Shown piece after piece: positions 8,616-15,594 of a DNA stretch of 15,654 nt. Origin of the DNA: Candidatus Sulfotelmatobacter sp. (GTDB taxonomy: Bacteria > Acidobacteriota > Terriglobia > Terriglobales > Acidobacteriaceae); contig JASHRB010000741.1 in the NCBI GenBank assembly GCA_030037575.1, positions 1 to 15,654 on the forward strand, in the 5' to 3' direction. The notes under the pieces were generated by a model. The model had not been told where the DNA came from. It worked only from the letters and a program-made list of their open reading frames with translations, and made no database searches. Position 1 is the first letter of the stretch; each line of letters starts with the position of its first letter. The position numbers and the translations under genes were made by a program.

Positions 8616-9093
8616 TTGAAACGAAAAAGCCAGGAAAACAGCCGCCGAGTATTCTTCTCCGTCACTGCGCGCGGCTACGAGGCAAACTTCAGGACAACTT
8701 TCTACTTCTATGGGACAACTGAGCACGGCAGGGCGGACGGCGACGGCACGGTCTTCAGTCTGTACGAGGGGCTAGGCCGCTTCGTGGAAACTCTGCCCAC
8801 CTCGGGCAAGATCGGGGCGAAAGTTACTATCCGCGGAACCGATCCGACGGGGCGCCCAGGGTTAGAGCTTCAATGGCACGGCCGAGCACGGCCGCAACGT
8901 TTACCGTCGTGTCGAATACCGAGATCACGGCCACTGTGTCAGCCGGTGCAACTACGGGAGGGTGGAAGTGAACACACCTGGCGGCAGCCTCAGGAGCAAT
9001 GTTGGCATTCCGAGTGGCGCCCTAAGGCAGCTTCATCCCCACGGGCCCGGCGGTGCTTCGGGCTACGCTACGATATTCGAGATTAAGCCTTAA
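8616..9093 (+). pseudogene. Scrambled remnant of a GloVer-repeat / IPT-type secreted protein
   Basis: Parts of a familiar acidobacterial secreted protein appear in three frames. FYGTTEHGRADGDGTVFSL, then FVETLPTSGKIGAKVTI, read in the frame of 8706. After a TAG at 8864-8866 the sequence SFNGT, then ATFTVVSNTEITATVSAGA reads in a second frame to about 8956. RVEVNTPGGSLRSNV continues in a third frame from 8959 to a TAA at 9091-9093. Together they match the last repeat of choice-of-anchor tandem-repeat GloVer proteins followed by an IPT/TIG-like beta domain, as I remember that family. The upstream repeats that would form most of an intact gene are absent, and the part before about 8690 is not recognised. 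It is non-functional: two frame changes and one internal stop. Confidence 0.7.
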
Positions 9094-9594
9094 GTTGTAA
9101 TCCCAGCCGACCGGCATTAACGGCGCGGATTATTGTCAAGCGTGACAGTTTGGATCAGAATCGGAAGCGTCGAACGATTTAGGTCGCGCCAAAATCGTTT
9201 CTGTCGCAGCAGCAGTAGTGCTAGCAAGTGTTTTCTTTCCCGTAGGGCAAATAGTCGCTCCAAACCTGCGAAACTGCTGAGGTTCCTGGCGGAATTCATG
9301 TGCGCCTGCCGCCGAGAGCTGAGCGCTTGAGATACGGCGGAGGTCAGAAAGTTTCGCCCACGCGACGACGTCGGTTTTAACTTCACCTGAAAGGCTTAGG
9401 ACTTCCAGTTCGCTTGGGTAATTGGAACGTGACTGGACGGACTGGACGTTCGTAATTTGAAAGAGTATTCGCAGCATAGTCAAATCAATCTGCGCGCCAC
9501 TTCACCTGGATACTTTGGTCTACCTACGGACTGAAGCACACCTCCGCGAAACCTCGAACCAATCCTCTGGCCGAATTGGAGTCGCGCAAACGTC
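9094..9594. other. 501-bp region with no supported gene; tandem 9-mer upstream of the response regulator
   Basis: Open frames here lack ribosome binding sites and recognisable sequence. A signal-peptide-like stretch (VAAAVVLASVFFPVGQIVA) is readable around 9200-9260 on the plus strand, but it has no start codon and soon meets a stop, so it may be decayed coding DNA. The clearest element is a perfect tandem repeat of GACTGGACG at 9431-9448. TTGAAA at about 9457-9462 could be a -35 box, but no good -10 follows. Confidence 0.45.
9431..9448. repeat. Tandem 9-mer, two perfect copies
   Basis: GACTGGACG is repeated head to tail with no spacer, about 147 bases upstream of the response-regulator start. 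The 9-bp period is close to one helical turn, so two protein subunits could bind the same face of the DNA. It may equally be a chance duplication. Confidence 0.6.
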
Positions 9595-10023
9595 ATGTCT
9601 CGGCTGAAATTAACAATCCTCTGCATTGACGACCATTTGAGTGGGCTCATCGGCCGCAAAGAGCTGCTCGAAAGTAATGGATATGAAGTTCTGGGGGCAA
9701 CCGACGCGGAGGAGGGGCTGAAGTTATTTGTCTCGCACTCAGTGGATGCGGTGGTCCTCGACTACCTAATGCCCGGTATGAACGGCGACAAGGTTGCCGC
9801 AAGGATGAAGCGCATCAAGTCGCACGTCCCCATCATGCTGTTAACGGCCTTCGGGCCATTGCCCGAGAGCAAACTCGAGGCAGTGGATACTCTCCTGTGC
9901 AAGTCTCAGGCGCCAGGCAAGCTCCTTTCCACACTTCAATATTTAATGAATAAACGGCCCAAACCGTTGTTGAGCCGTTGGCTGGATGCCTGGAGAAATC
10001 ACAACGAAAGGGTGATGCAATGA
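9595..10023 (+). CDS. Stand-alone response regulator receiver-domain protein
   Basis: A 142-residue CheY-like protein with no output domain. Asp12 and Asp13 (CIDD) form the acidic pocket, Asp56 in VVLDYLMPGMNG is the phospho-acceptor, Thr84 in LLTAFG and Lys103 in LLCKSQAP complete the active site, so it should be phosphorylated by a histidine kinase. The kinase is not in the window. The receiver fold ends near residue 118; the last 24 residues (RPKPLLSRWLDAWRNHN region) form a basic, tryptophan-containing amphipathic tail that could mediate a protein contact. The ribosome binding site is weak (GGAG at 9578-9581). The stop overlaps the start of the next gene as ATGA, which predicts translational coupling to the small zinc-ribbon protein. 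Confidence 0.9.
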   Translation: MSRLKLTILCIDDHLSGLIGRKELLESNGYEVLGATDAEEGLKLFVSHSVDAVVLDYLMPGMNGDKVAARMKRIKSHVPIMLLTAFGPLPESKLEAVDTLLCKSQAPGKLLSTLQYLMNKRPKPLLSRWLDAWRNHNERVMQ

Positions 10024-10199
10024 ACTTTTTGAAATGGTTTTTCGGCCACGGTTGCTCGCATAGATTTACCTGGCCGCGCATCGACGCCAACGGTCACCAC
10101 TATCAGATATGCCTGCTTTGTGGAACTGCGTATGAATATGACTGGAGACTGATGCAACGGACTAATCGGTTGCTCGCGGCAAATGCCAGACAAGGATAA
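10020..10199 (+). CDS. 59-residue Cys/His (zinc-ribbon-like) protein coupled to the response regulator
   Basis: It starts at an ATG overlapping the receiver gene's TGA by four bases, with GAAAGGGTG just upstream. The protein begins MNFLKWFFGHGCSHRFTWPR and contains CSH (Cys12, His14) and, about 25 residues later, CLLCGTAYEYDW (CxxC). Four such ligands could bind one zinc ion. I recall similar short proteins in Acidobacteriota with the same CSHxF...CLLCG pattern, but no assigned function. No signal peptide is convincing. The overlap makes it likely that it works with, or at the same level as, the receiver protein, for example as a binding partner or a small output module. That is inference only. 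It is intact. Confidence 0.75.
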   Translation: MNFLKWFFGHGCSHRFTWPRIDANGHHYQICLLCGTAYEYDWRLMQRTNRLLAANARQG

Positions 10200-10584
10200 T
10201 AAGGCCTGTGGCGAGCTGAGAGGTTTGCGTACTTGGCGCGTTTCTGGAAGTGCGTTCGACCAGGCGTGGCGCGCATTCCTGTTGAGTGTGGTTTTCGGGC
10301 ACTCACTTTAACTCCCGATCCTCAAACGGGCAAAGGGCGGTTTTAGATTTTAGCTGCGAACCCCGTTTTGCAGCGAGGAAGAGAGGCAGGCTTGGCGTGC
10401 GGACCTCAAAATCGAATTCCCCTTCAAATCCTTGGGTCCGTAACTGCGGAAAACCGCGAGAACAATCGGCAAAACGCCCAAGCTCATAGGCCAAGCTTTG
10501 TCGCTTGCAACTCTCGCGGGGACGCCTCGCAATCAATTGAAATTCACGACCACAGCGTTTCTAGGCGCCATGTGCCGATGTTTT
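10200..10584. other. 385-bp convergent intergenic region, no supported gene
   Basis: It lies between the ends of the plus-strand receiver operon and the minus-strand decarboxylase, so it only needs to hold terminators. No hairpin followed by a T-run is clear. A weak stem pairs CGGACC near 10400 with GGTCCG near 10436, and a GCGG-AAAA-CCGC hairpin lies near 10446-10458. A TTCAAAT next to the first stem looks tRNA-like, but no tRNA can be folded. Open frames on both strands have no ribosome binding site. Confidence 0.4.
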
Positions 10585-12030
10585 CTAAGTAGATTGGCTG
10601 GCCAAGCCCTTTTCACGGAACACCGCACGGCACTCTCGCTGAAGCAACTGGAACAACTCGGCCATGTGTTCTTGGCGGGTGCGAAAGTTCACGGGATTGA
10701 TGCGAAACCAGGTCTTGTTTTTGAGCTCGGTGGTTGACATCCAGAAACGCCCGCCCCGCTCGACTCGCTGCGCAACTTCCGCATGCAAGTCTTTCAATTC
10801 CGCCTCATCCAGCCCCGCTCCGATGAAGCGGATACAGGTCGCCGACATCGGAGGGCTGCTGGCTGGCTCGAACTCGGGATCTCTTTCGGCGAGAGCATAA
10901 AGATGTTTCGCCTGCCGCACGTTGTTGTCGATCCATTCGCCGATCAGGCGGGCTCCGTATCGCTTGAAGCTCATCCACACTTTCAAGCTGCGAAAGCGCC
11001 GCGATTGTTCGAAACCGTGCACGTAATACTGATAGCGTTCGTTCGCCTGGTCGAGTTCGTCCGTCAGATAGGAAGGCTTGATTCCGAACGATGCGGTGAG
11101 CCGGTCCTGATCTTTCACCAACACAGCTCCAGCATCAAGCGGAGCATAGAACCACTTGTGAGGATCAATGGTGATGGAATCGGCAAGCTCAAGCCCTCGA
11201 TCTCGCATCGGCCACTGATGCGAGAGCAGCATGCCACCACCGTAAGCCGCATCCACATGCAGCCACATGTCTTCGCGATCCGCGATCCGCCGTAGCGCAC
11301 GGATGTCATCAACCGCCCCAGTATTCGTAGTTCCGAACACGCCCACAATCGACAGCGGACGAATCCCATTCTTCTTGTCTTGTGCGATCGCCTCCTGCAG
11401 CGCATCGATCCGCACCTGAAAATTCGCATCCGTGGGCAGCGGGCGCAATGCATTTCGGCCGAGACCGATGCAATCCACAGCTTTGTCAACGGAAACATGC
11501 CGCTCTTCCGAGACGTACACCGCCCAGCTCTCCCGGACTCCATCGTGCTGTGCCCGGTCGCTTGTTACGGCATCGCGCCCCACTTTCAAGCCGATGAAAT
11601 TGGCCATCATTCCGCCGCTCGTCAGATTTCCGCCTGCTTTCGGGCCATAGCCGCAGAGATCTGTGAGCCAACGTACTACGCGGCGTTCCATTGCCACTGC
11701 CGATGGGCCGATTGAGTACGCTCCCACGTTCTGATTGAGGGCGGAGCAGATGAAGTCTGCAATGATACCCACCGGATTGGGCGATGGGGTGATCAAGCCC
11801 ATGTATCCTGGGTGGCCAACGTTGGTGCAGTAGGGGAGCAGTTTGGTCTCAAGTTCGTACAAAACATCTTCCGCTGAACTTGGATCTTGCGGCAGCGGTT
11901 CAGCAAACAGCTCATTCGTTGTCCGTGGCTCGGCTTCAGGAAAAACACGTTTCTCCTCGATATGATCGAGATATTCAGCGAGGAAATCCACCACCCGATG
12001 TCCAACTTCGCGGAATTCTTTCGCGTCCAT
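10585..12030 (-). CDS. PLP-dependent group II decarboxylase (aromatic-L-amino-acid decarboxylase-like)
   Basis: A 481-residue fold-type I PLP enzyme. The Schiff-base lysine is Lys292 in DPHKWFYAPLDAG, preceded by the invariant His291. Asp260 in LHVDAAYGG would hold the pyridine nitrogen, and His178 in EERHVS would stack on the ring. LTSGGMMAN and RRFRSLKVW are also typical of group II decarboxylases. Lined up from RRFRSLK, the mobile-loop tyrosine that distinguishes decarboxylases from aldehyde synthases appears to be kept (Tyr335), so decarboxylation is more likely than oxidative deamination. The amino-acid substrate (aromatic or another) cannot be told. The length is normal. The start ATG at 12030-12028 is well supported by AAGGGAG seven bases upstream. 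It stands alone; no transporter or amine-using gene adjoins it. Confidence 0.9.
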   Translation of the reverse strand: MDAKEFREVGHRVVDFLAEYLDHIEEKRVFPEAEPRTTNELFAEPLPQDPSSAEDVLYELETKLLPYCTNVGHPGYMGLITPSPNPVGIIADFICSALNQNVGAYSIGPSAVAMERRVVRWLTDLCGYGPKAGGNLTSGGMMANFIGLKVGRDAVTSDRAQHDGVRESWAVYVSEERHVSVDKAVDCIGLGRNALRPLPTDANFQVRIDALQEAIAQDKKNGIRPLSIVGVFGTTNTGAVDDIRALRRIADREDMWLHVDAAYGGGMLLSHQWPMRDRGLELADSITIDPHKWFYAPLDAGAVLVKDQDRLTASFGIKPSYLTDELDQANERYQYYVHGFEQSRRFRSLKVWMSFKRYGARLIGEWIDNNVRQAKHLYALAERDPEFEPASSPPMSATCIRFIGAGLDEAELKDLHAEVAQRVERGGRFWMSTTELKNKTWFRINPVNFRTRQEHMAELFQLLQRECRAVFREKGLASQST

Positions 12031-12242
12031 GAATCATCTCCCTTATTCAGTTTAAGCTGTCACGCCGAGTCTGGCGCTCCGATTCTTGCTTTCAAATTGT
12101 TCTTTAATGCAGGGCGGTCCCCAATTCGCGGATCCATGAGCGCCAACGTCGAAGCGTCTCAGGACGCCAGCCCATCACTAGAAGCAGCGATTATGTTCCC
12201 GCTCGCTTCCGTGGTTTTCTTCTCGCTGTGCCCACCACCCCT
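12031..12242. other. 212-bp spacer upstream of the decarboxylase
   Basis: It holds the ribosome binding site of the decarboxylase (CTCCC on the plus strand at 12038-12042). A possible plus-strand 57-codon frame from 12136 runs into the tail of the membrane gene on the opposite strand and has no ribosome binding site, so I do not call it. No clear promoter is seen. Confidence 0.4.
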
Positions 12243-13154
12243 TCAAGAAGGGAGCGTCGTTTGCGTTACGACGCTTTCAACATTGATCGCTTCAGCACAG
12301 AAGCTTTGACATCCTAATTCGTCGATGTTGTCCTTCCAATCGTCCCTTGCTCTTTTGCTGACGGTGAACTTCAGCCAGTGCTGGTTACAGCTTTTGCATC
12401 TTTTGATTTGTATCTGCGAACGCAGAACCAACTCCTTCTGATACGTGTCGCTACCCGCCGTCTTTGCGTGGACGGCAATGGCATCTTGGAAACGGCTCTC
12501 CGAGAGGCACTGTATTATGTCCTTCACAGCGTTGGTCAGTGTTTCCGAACTTGCGGTGTATCTAGTTTGAATACCCTTCTTGGCAAGGTATTTTGAACAG
12601 GAATCACAATAAGGAAGTGACTTCAAATGGAAGTAAACAGCGACCCGGCCAACGGCAAATCCTAACATTTGAAGTGCAGCGTACAAATATCCCCATGAAC
12701 CGATCTCGACTGCCTCTCCGATTGGGTGTGCTCTGATGTTGAATTGCACTGCCGTGTAAGACATCTCGATGTCGAGATACTGAGAAAAAGTTATAAGTTC
12801 TCGGACTGCTTTTCCGTCGATTTCGATAAAGAAGTAGTCGAGATAGTGGATCAGGAAGAAGGTCGCAACTGAGATAGCGACCATGTTCAGCAAAAGAATT
12901 CCCGTGGGTCGATGGTTGAACAGCCGTGCTCCAAGATAATAGCCTGATGCAGCGGCGAATCCGCAGAGAATTGCCCCTGCTGGAATGACAAACCAGAACA
13001 TCCAAGTGTAGAGCGAAAAGTCGAATCGCAGTTCTACGGCGGCAAGGATGACGGCGGTGATAATGCTGGTTGTGGCACCAAGACCCGCTACAAGAAAATC
13101 CTGAGCGACGCTGCCGAGGTCGCTGCGAATCGCTGTTGCCGCCCCTGAGGCCAT
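12243..13154 (-). CDS. Membrane protein with four predicted helices and a C-terminal double-CxxC domain
   Basis: A 303-residue protein I do not recognise as a named family. Hydrophobic segments lie near residues 19-41, 50-76, 84-109 and 153-175. They are followed by a soluble tail of about 125 residues with YCDSCSKYL (Cys183, Cys186) and KRCKSCNQHW (Cys253, Cys256). The two CxxC pairs are 66 residues apart, as in a split zinc ribbon or a rubredoxin-like knuckle pair, so one metal ion may be bound on the cytoplasmic side; topology is not certain. Two further Cys (282 and 286) follow. The stretch between the pairs looks helical. The ATG at 13154-13152 has no obvious Shine-Dalgarno. It lies in the same direction as the decarboxylase but 212 bp away, so co-transcription is possible but not shown. 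Function unknown. Confidence 0.75.
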   Translation of the reverse strand: MASGAATAIRSDLGSVAQDFLVAGLGATTSIITAVILAAVELRFDFSLYTWMFWFVIPAGAILCGFAAASGYYLGARLFNHRPTGILLLNMVAISVATFFLIHYLDYFFIEIDGKAVRELITFSQYLDIEMSYTAVQFNIRAHPIGEAVEIGSWGYLYAALQMLGFAVGRVAVYFHLKSLPYCDSCSKYLAKKGIQTRYTASSETLTNAVKDIIQCLSESRFQDAIAVHAKTAGSDTYQKELVLRSQIQIKRCKSCNQHWLKFTVSKRARDDWKDNIDELGCQSFCAEAINVESVVTQTTLPS

Positions 13155-13338
13155 TTATCGCAGAGTGTCTCATGCAATCAAACTTGCCGCGCATCGGAAC
13201 GAGAGTGATCGGTGTTGAATGTTTTGGGTTTCTTGCCGCGAGGTATCTCATGCTCAAATACTCTACAGGGCTGTCGCCTGTTTGAGGGAGACTTGCGGTT
13301 CCAGAGGGTGTACCCGAACCGAGGTGACCGAGTCACTT

Positions 13339-13434
13339 ATGACCTTGGACGAATTCCGCCATTCGCTCACCGCGCCCGATCCGTCAGCCGGACCATCTGA
13401 ACAAGACGCGGATTGGCTCGGTCTGAGAACCTAG
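13339..13434 (+). pseudogene. Truncated small acidobacterial gene beginning MTLDEFRHSL
   Basis: ATG 13339 follows GAGGTGA (13321-13327) and opens MTLDEFRHSLTAPDPSAG, then quickly ends at TAG 13432 after 31 codons. I recall a small, widespread acidobacterial protein of roughly 90 residues starting MTLDEFRxSL and continuing with a PPAGL...LAGLWWDAKGDW segment. Here the first 18 or so residues fit, the tryptophan-rich middle is missing, and a DW near the end may be what remains of GDW. The best reading is a truncated remnant; a genuine 31-residue peptide cannot be excluded. Similarity is from memory. Confidence 0.45.
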
Positions 13435-13733
13435 CTGTTGAAACATCTCGATTACGCTCAAATCCCTGCCGCCGAACACCAGCCGTCATTGTTCCATTTC
13501 CGAGTCTCTTCACCGCCGAGCGGGGGGGTACAAATCCAACACAATCAACCAGTGGTCAAAAAGGCTTTCGCCGCAGCAGCCCCAAGCGGCTGAATCCATT
13601 GGGCAGGAATTTTCGATTTTGATGGTTCGTCGGGTATACCTTTTGAACAGAGATGCCCATCTCATAGTTTGGAACGCAACGGGGAGTACACTACCTCCAA
13701 GGTCTAGCTGACCGCGTTTCAGGAGTATCACTC

Positions 13734-14885
13734 GTGAATAGCGCCTGCCCCCTTTTCTGCTGTGTTTTGGCTCTGACTTTTTTCGTCCGAACTGGTCAGG
13801 GTCAAACGACAGCGCAATCCCCCACGATTCCATCGAAAAGCAAGATCGAGGGCTTGCTGCTGAGCAACGACCCGAAGTCGATAGCGTGGGGTGCACATTA
13901 TGCTGTTCTGGCTGGCGACCAGTCGCTACTTCCCGACTTGCTTTCTGTGGCAGCCAAATGGCAACTGACCTCCGAATCGAGTGGAGAAGATGACAGTTCC
14001 GCTAGATTAACTGCTGCTCAACTCGATGAGCGGGACTCGACGGCTGCTATCCTCGATGACTTGATTGTGATGGACGCCTCGGTGCCCGTTACTACCCTGC
14101 GTAGTCTTGCGAAGGATTTCCCAAACTTTGTTGCCATTTTGCTTAGCCGACTGCCGCTGGAAGAATCTCAGCCACTGAGCCTTGAACTTTACCGCTCCGA
14201 CATCAAGAACGGCTACAGTCTGCAATATGTGAGTGCAGCCCTGCTCGCCCAAGCTCCACCCTCAGGATTTGTGGCAGACTTGCTTTCCAGCATCCACGTC
14301 CGAGCTAGGATTTTCGTGACAAAGCCGGGGGTGGAGGTGAAGCAACACCTGCGAGGTGGTTCGTTGGGTTGTGTGGATGTGCCTCACGACCAGTGGCCTA
14401 GTTTTGGCATATATACCCTGTCACAGTACAGGATTGCCGACGCTCTTATTGTTCCGTTGGGCGGGCATCCGGTCTATGCCGTTCGGTCGGAAACTATTCA
14501 CTATCGGAACGATGCGTGTGAAATGACTGGAGTTCCCTTGGTGCTGGGGCCGGAGCAAAAGCTGGGCTTTCTCGCGCAGATGTTGGGCATTGAGCCAGAC
14601 AGATTCGGTTGGAAGATCGAAATACAACAGAACATCGAGTTCAACTCAGACCAGCAGTTCTTTGATGCTGTTCACAGCTTCGTTGCTCTGCAACAACAGC
14701 AATACAAACGTACAGCCGCCGCGCTCTTCGCCAAGAATCTCATGACCACTTCCGAGCAGGAGAAATCTCTCCCTCAGCTTGACATGTACATCGAAGACCA
14801 GCGTGGGTCGGACTATACCCCGATTGAGAAGCCATCGTTCCTGCCCTCCAACGTGATGTGGTCTCTTCAGTCATGGAACGAATAG
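13734..14885 (+). CDS. Secreted protein of unknown function, possibly helical-repeat
   Basis: A 383-residue protein starting at GTG 13734. The start is well supported by AGGAG at 13721-13725, eight bases upstream. The first 24 residues (MNSACPLFCCVLALTFFV then RTGQGQ) form a signal peptide, so the protein is probably periplasmic or secreted. Residues 40-185 are rich in short amphipathic helices with Leu/Ala periodicity (YAVLAGDQSLLPDLLSVA, FVAILLSRLPLEESQPLSL), which hints at HEAT/TPR-like repeats. A more beta-like central part contains two Cys, 213 (GSLGCVDV) and 262 (RNDACEMTG), which could form a disulfide after export. The last part has a Gln run (ALQQQQYK). I recognise no catalytic motif. 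It appears intact and has no operon partner; 158 bp separate it from the next gene. Confidence 0.8.
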   Translation: MNSACPLFCCVLALTFFVRTGQGQTTAQSPTIPSKSKIEGLLLSNDPKSIAWGAHYAVLAGDQSLLPDLLSVAAKWQLTSESSGEDDSSARLTAAQLDERDSTAAILDDLIVMDASVPVTTLRSLAKDFPNFVAILLSRLPLEESQPLSLELYRSDIKNGYSLQYVSAALLAQAPPSGFVADLLSSIHVRARIFVTKPGVEVKQHLRGGSLGCVDVPHDQWPSFGIYTLSQYRIADALIVPLGGHPVYAVRSETIHYRNDACEMTGVPLVLGPEQKLGFLAQMLGIEPDRFGWKIEIQQNIEFNSDQQFFDAVHSFVALQQQQYKRTAAALFAKNLMTTSEQEKSLPQLDMYIEDQRGSDYTPIEKPSFLPSNVMWSLQSWNE

Positions 14886-15043
14886 AGCGAATGCTGATCT
14901 CGCGCCCACCTAGCGGAGAGACCCTTTTGAACCACCTAGGCTAAGAGCCGATTTCCGCTTCGAAGTCGAGCTTCCCGTCAACCTCGCCTCAGTCGCCCCT
15001 GCCGATCTCCCCGCCAAGGCAGAACGGCGTATCATCAGGGGCT

Positions 15044-15304
15044 ATGGCTAGAACCATCGCGCTAACAGGTGTGAAACGCAGGCGCGGTAATCCCAACTGG
15101 GGTCAGCCTCCGCTGCCACTTCGTGCGCTTCCGACCGAGTTCGAAATACTGGTCAAACGGCTAGGACTCACCAAGCCGCAGTACGTTTCCTCCTCCGAGC
15201 TAAAGCGCTGGTGTGAGCACAACCGGAACCGGGTCTACGTTCCTGAGTGGCTGCTTGAAGCGTGGGGTATAGAAGTCGAGGCGATCTTCAGCGGCGTGGC
15301 TTAG
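15044..15304 (+). CDS. Small protein of unknown function, 86 residues
   Basis: ATG 15044 opens a basic N-terminus (VKRRRGNPNWGQPP), followed by a compact segment LPTEFEILVKRLGLTKPQYV and SSSELKRWCEHNRNRVYVPE, ending LLEAWGIEVEAIF. I recall similar short proteins with the GNPNWG and FEILVKRLGL/WCExNRNRxYxPEWLL pattern in Acidobacteriota, without assigned function. The basic tail plus helices could suit nucleic-acid binding, but no defined motif is present. The ribosome binding site is weak (AGGGG close to the ATG). A GC-rich hairpin follows 65 bases after the stop and may end its transcript. Confidence 0.6.
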   Translation: MARTIALTGVKRRRGNPNWGQPPLPLRALPTEFEILVKRLGLTKPQYVSSSELKRWCEHNRNRVYVPEWLLEAWGIEVEAIFSGVA

Positions 15305-15368
15305 CCTACGATTCGCGACATCGACTTTCGAATAATACTTCTAACCGTTCGTAACCTGAAAAAGGCGA

Positions 15369-15402
15369 CCCGCGCCTCAAGGAGCCATCCGAAAGGCGCG
15401 GG
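15369..15402. terminator. Perfect 9-bp GC-rich hairpin between the small gene and the MerR gene
   Basis: CCCGCGCCT at 15369-15377 and AGGCGCGGG at 15394-15402 are exact complements with a 16-base loop. No T-run follows, so it is either a T-less terminator, an mRNA 3' end structure, or a binding palindrome. It is well placed to separate transcription of 15044-15304 from the MerR promoter. Confidence 0.5.
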
Positions 15403-15523
15403 CGCATAGAAGCGACTGTACTGCTACTGGCGCTCCAGAATGATCGAAGTCTAACCTTCGGCGCTCTAGGAAAACAAGGTCTCGGAACGTGGTGTTCTCT
15501 TTAGCTTCTTTGTGAGGCAACAC

Positions 15524-15555
15524 TTGACTCTGGACTGCGCTCCAGATTGTATGAT
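15524..15555 (+). promoter_or_regulatory. MerR-type promoter with 20-bp spacer and central operator dyad
   Basis: The -35 box TTGACT (15524-15529) and -10 box TATGAT (15550-15555) are 20 bp apart, too long for normal RNA polymerase recognition but typical of promoters twisted by MerR-family activators. Between them lies a dyad, TCTGGA (15529-15534) and TCCAGA (15541-15546), six bases apart. The spacing and arms closely resemble the E. coli zntA promoter as I remember it, including TTGACTCTGGA. The downstream gene is itself a MerR-family regulator, so autoregulation by a metal is likely. The -10 ends 39 bases before the ATG. Confidence 0.85.
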
Positions 15556-15594
15556 TTTGTCGGTCAGACCAACCGCGACATGGGGAGCACGGAC

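Noticed and set aside
9195..9275. A short exported protein suggested by VAAAVVLASVFFPVGQIVA on the plus strand.
   Set aside because: The frame has no start codon after the preceding stop and ends within about ten residues after the hydrophobic part.
10400..10442. tRNA 3' half or attachment site, from TTCAAATCC and a 6-bp stem CGGACC/GGTCCG.
   Set aside because: The T-arm does not fold with the standard G before TTC, and no D-arm, anticodon arm or CCA can be placed.
12136..12309. A 57-codon plus-strand ORF (MSANVEASQDASPSLEAA) with a hydrophobic stretch.
   Set aside because: No ribosome binding site, and its second half is antisense to the well-supported membrane-protein gene.
14891..14944. 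A 17-codon ORF just after the secreted protein gene.
   Set aside because: Weak ribosome binding site and too short to support.
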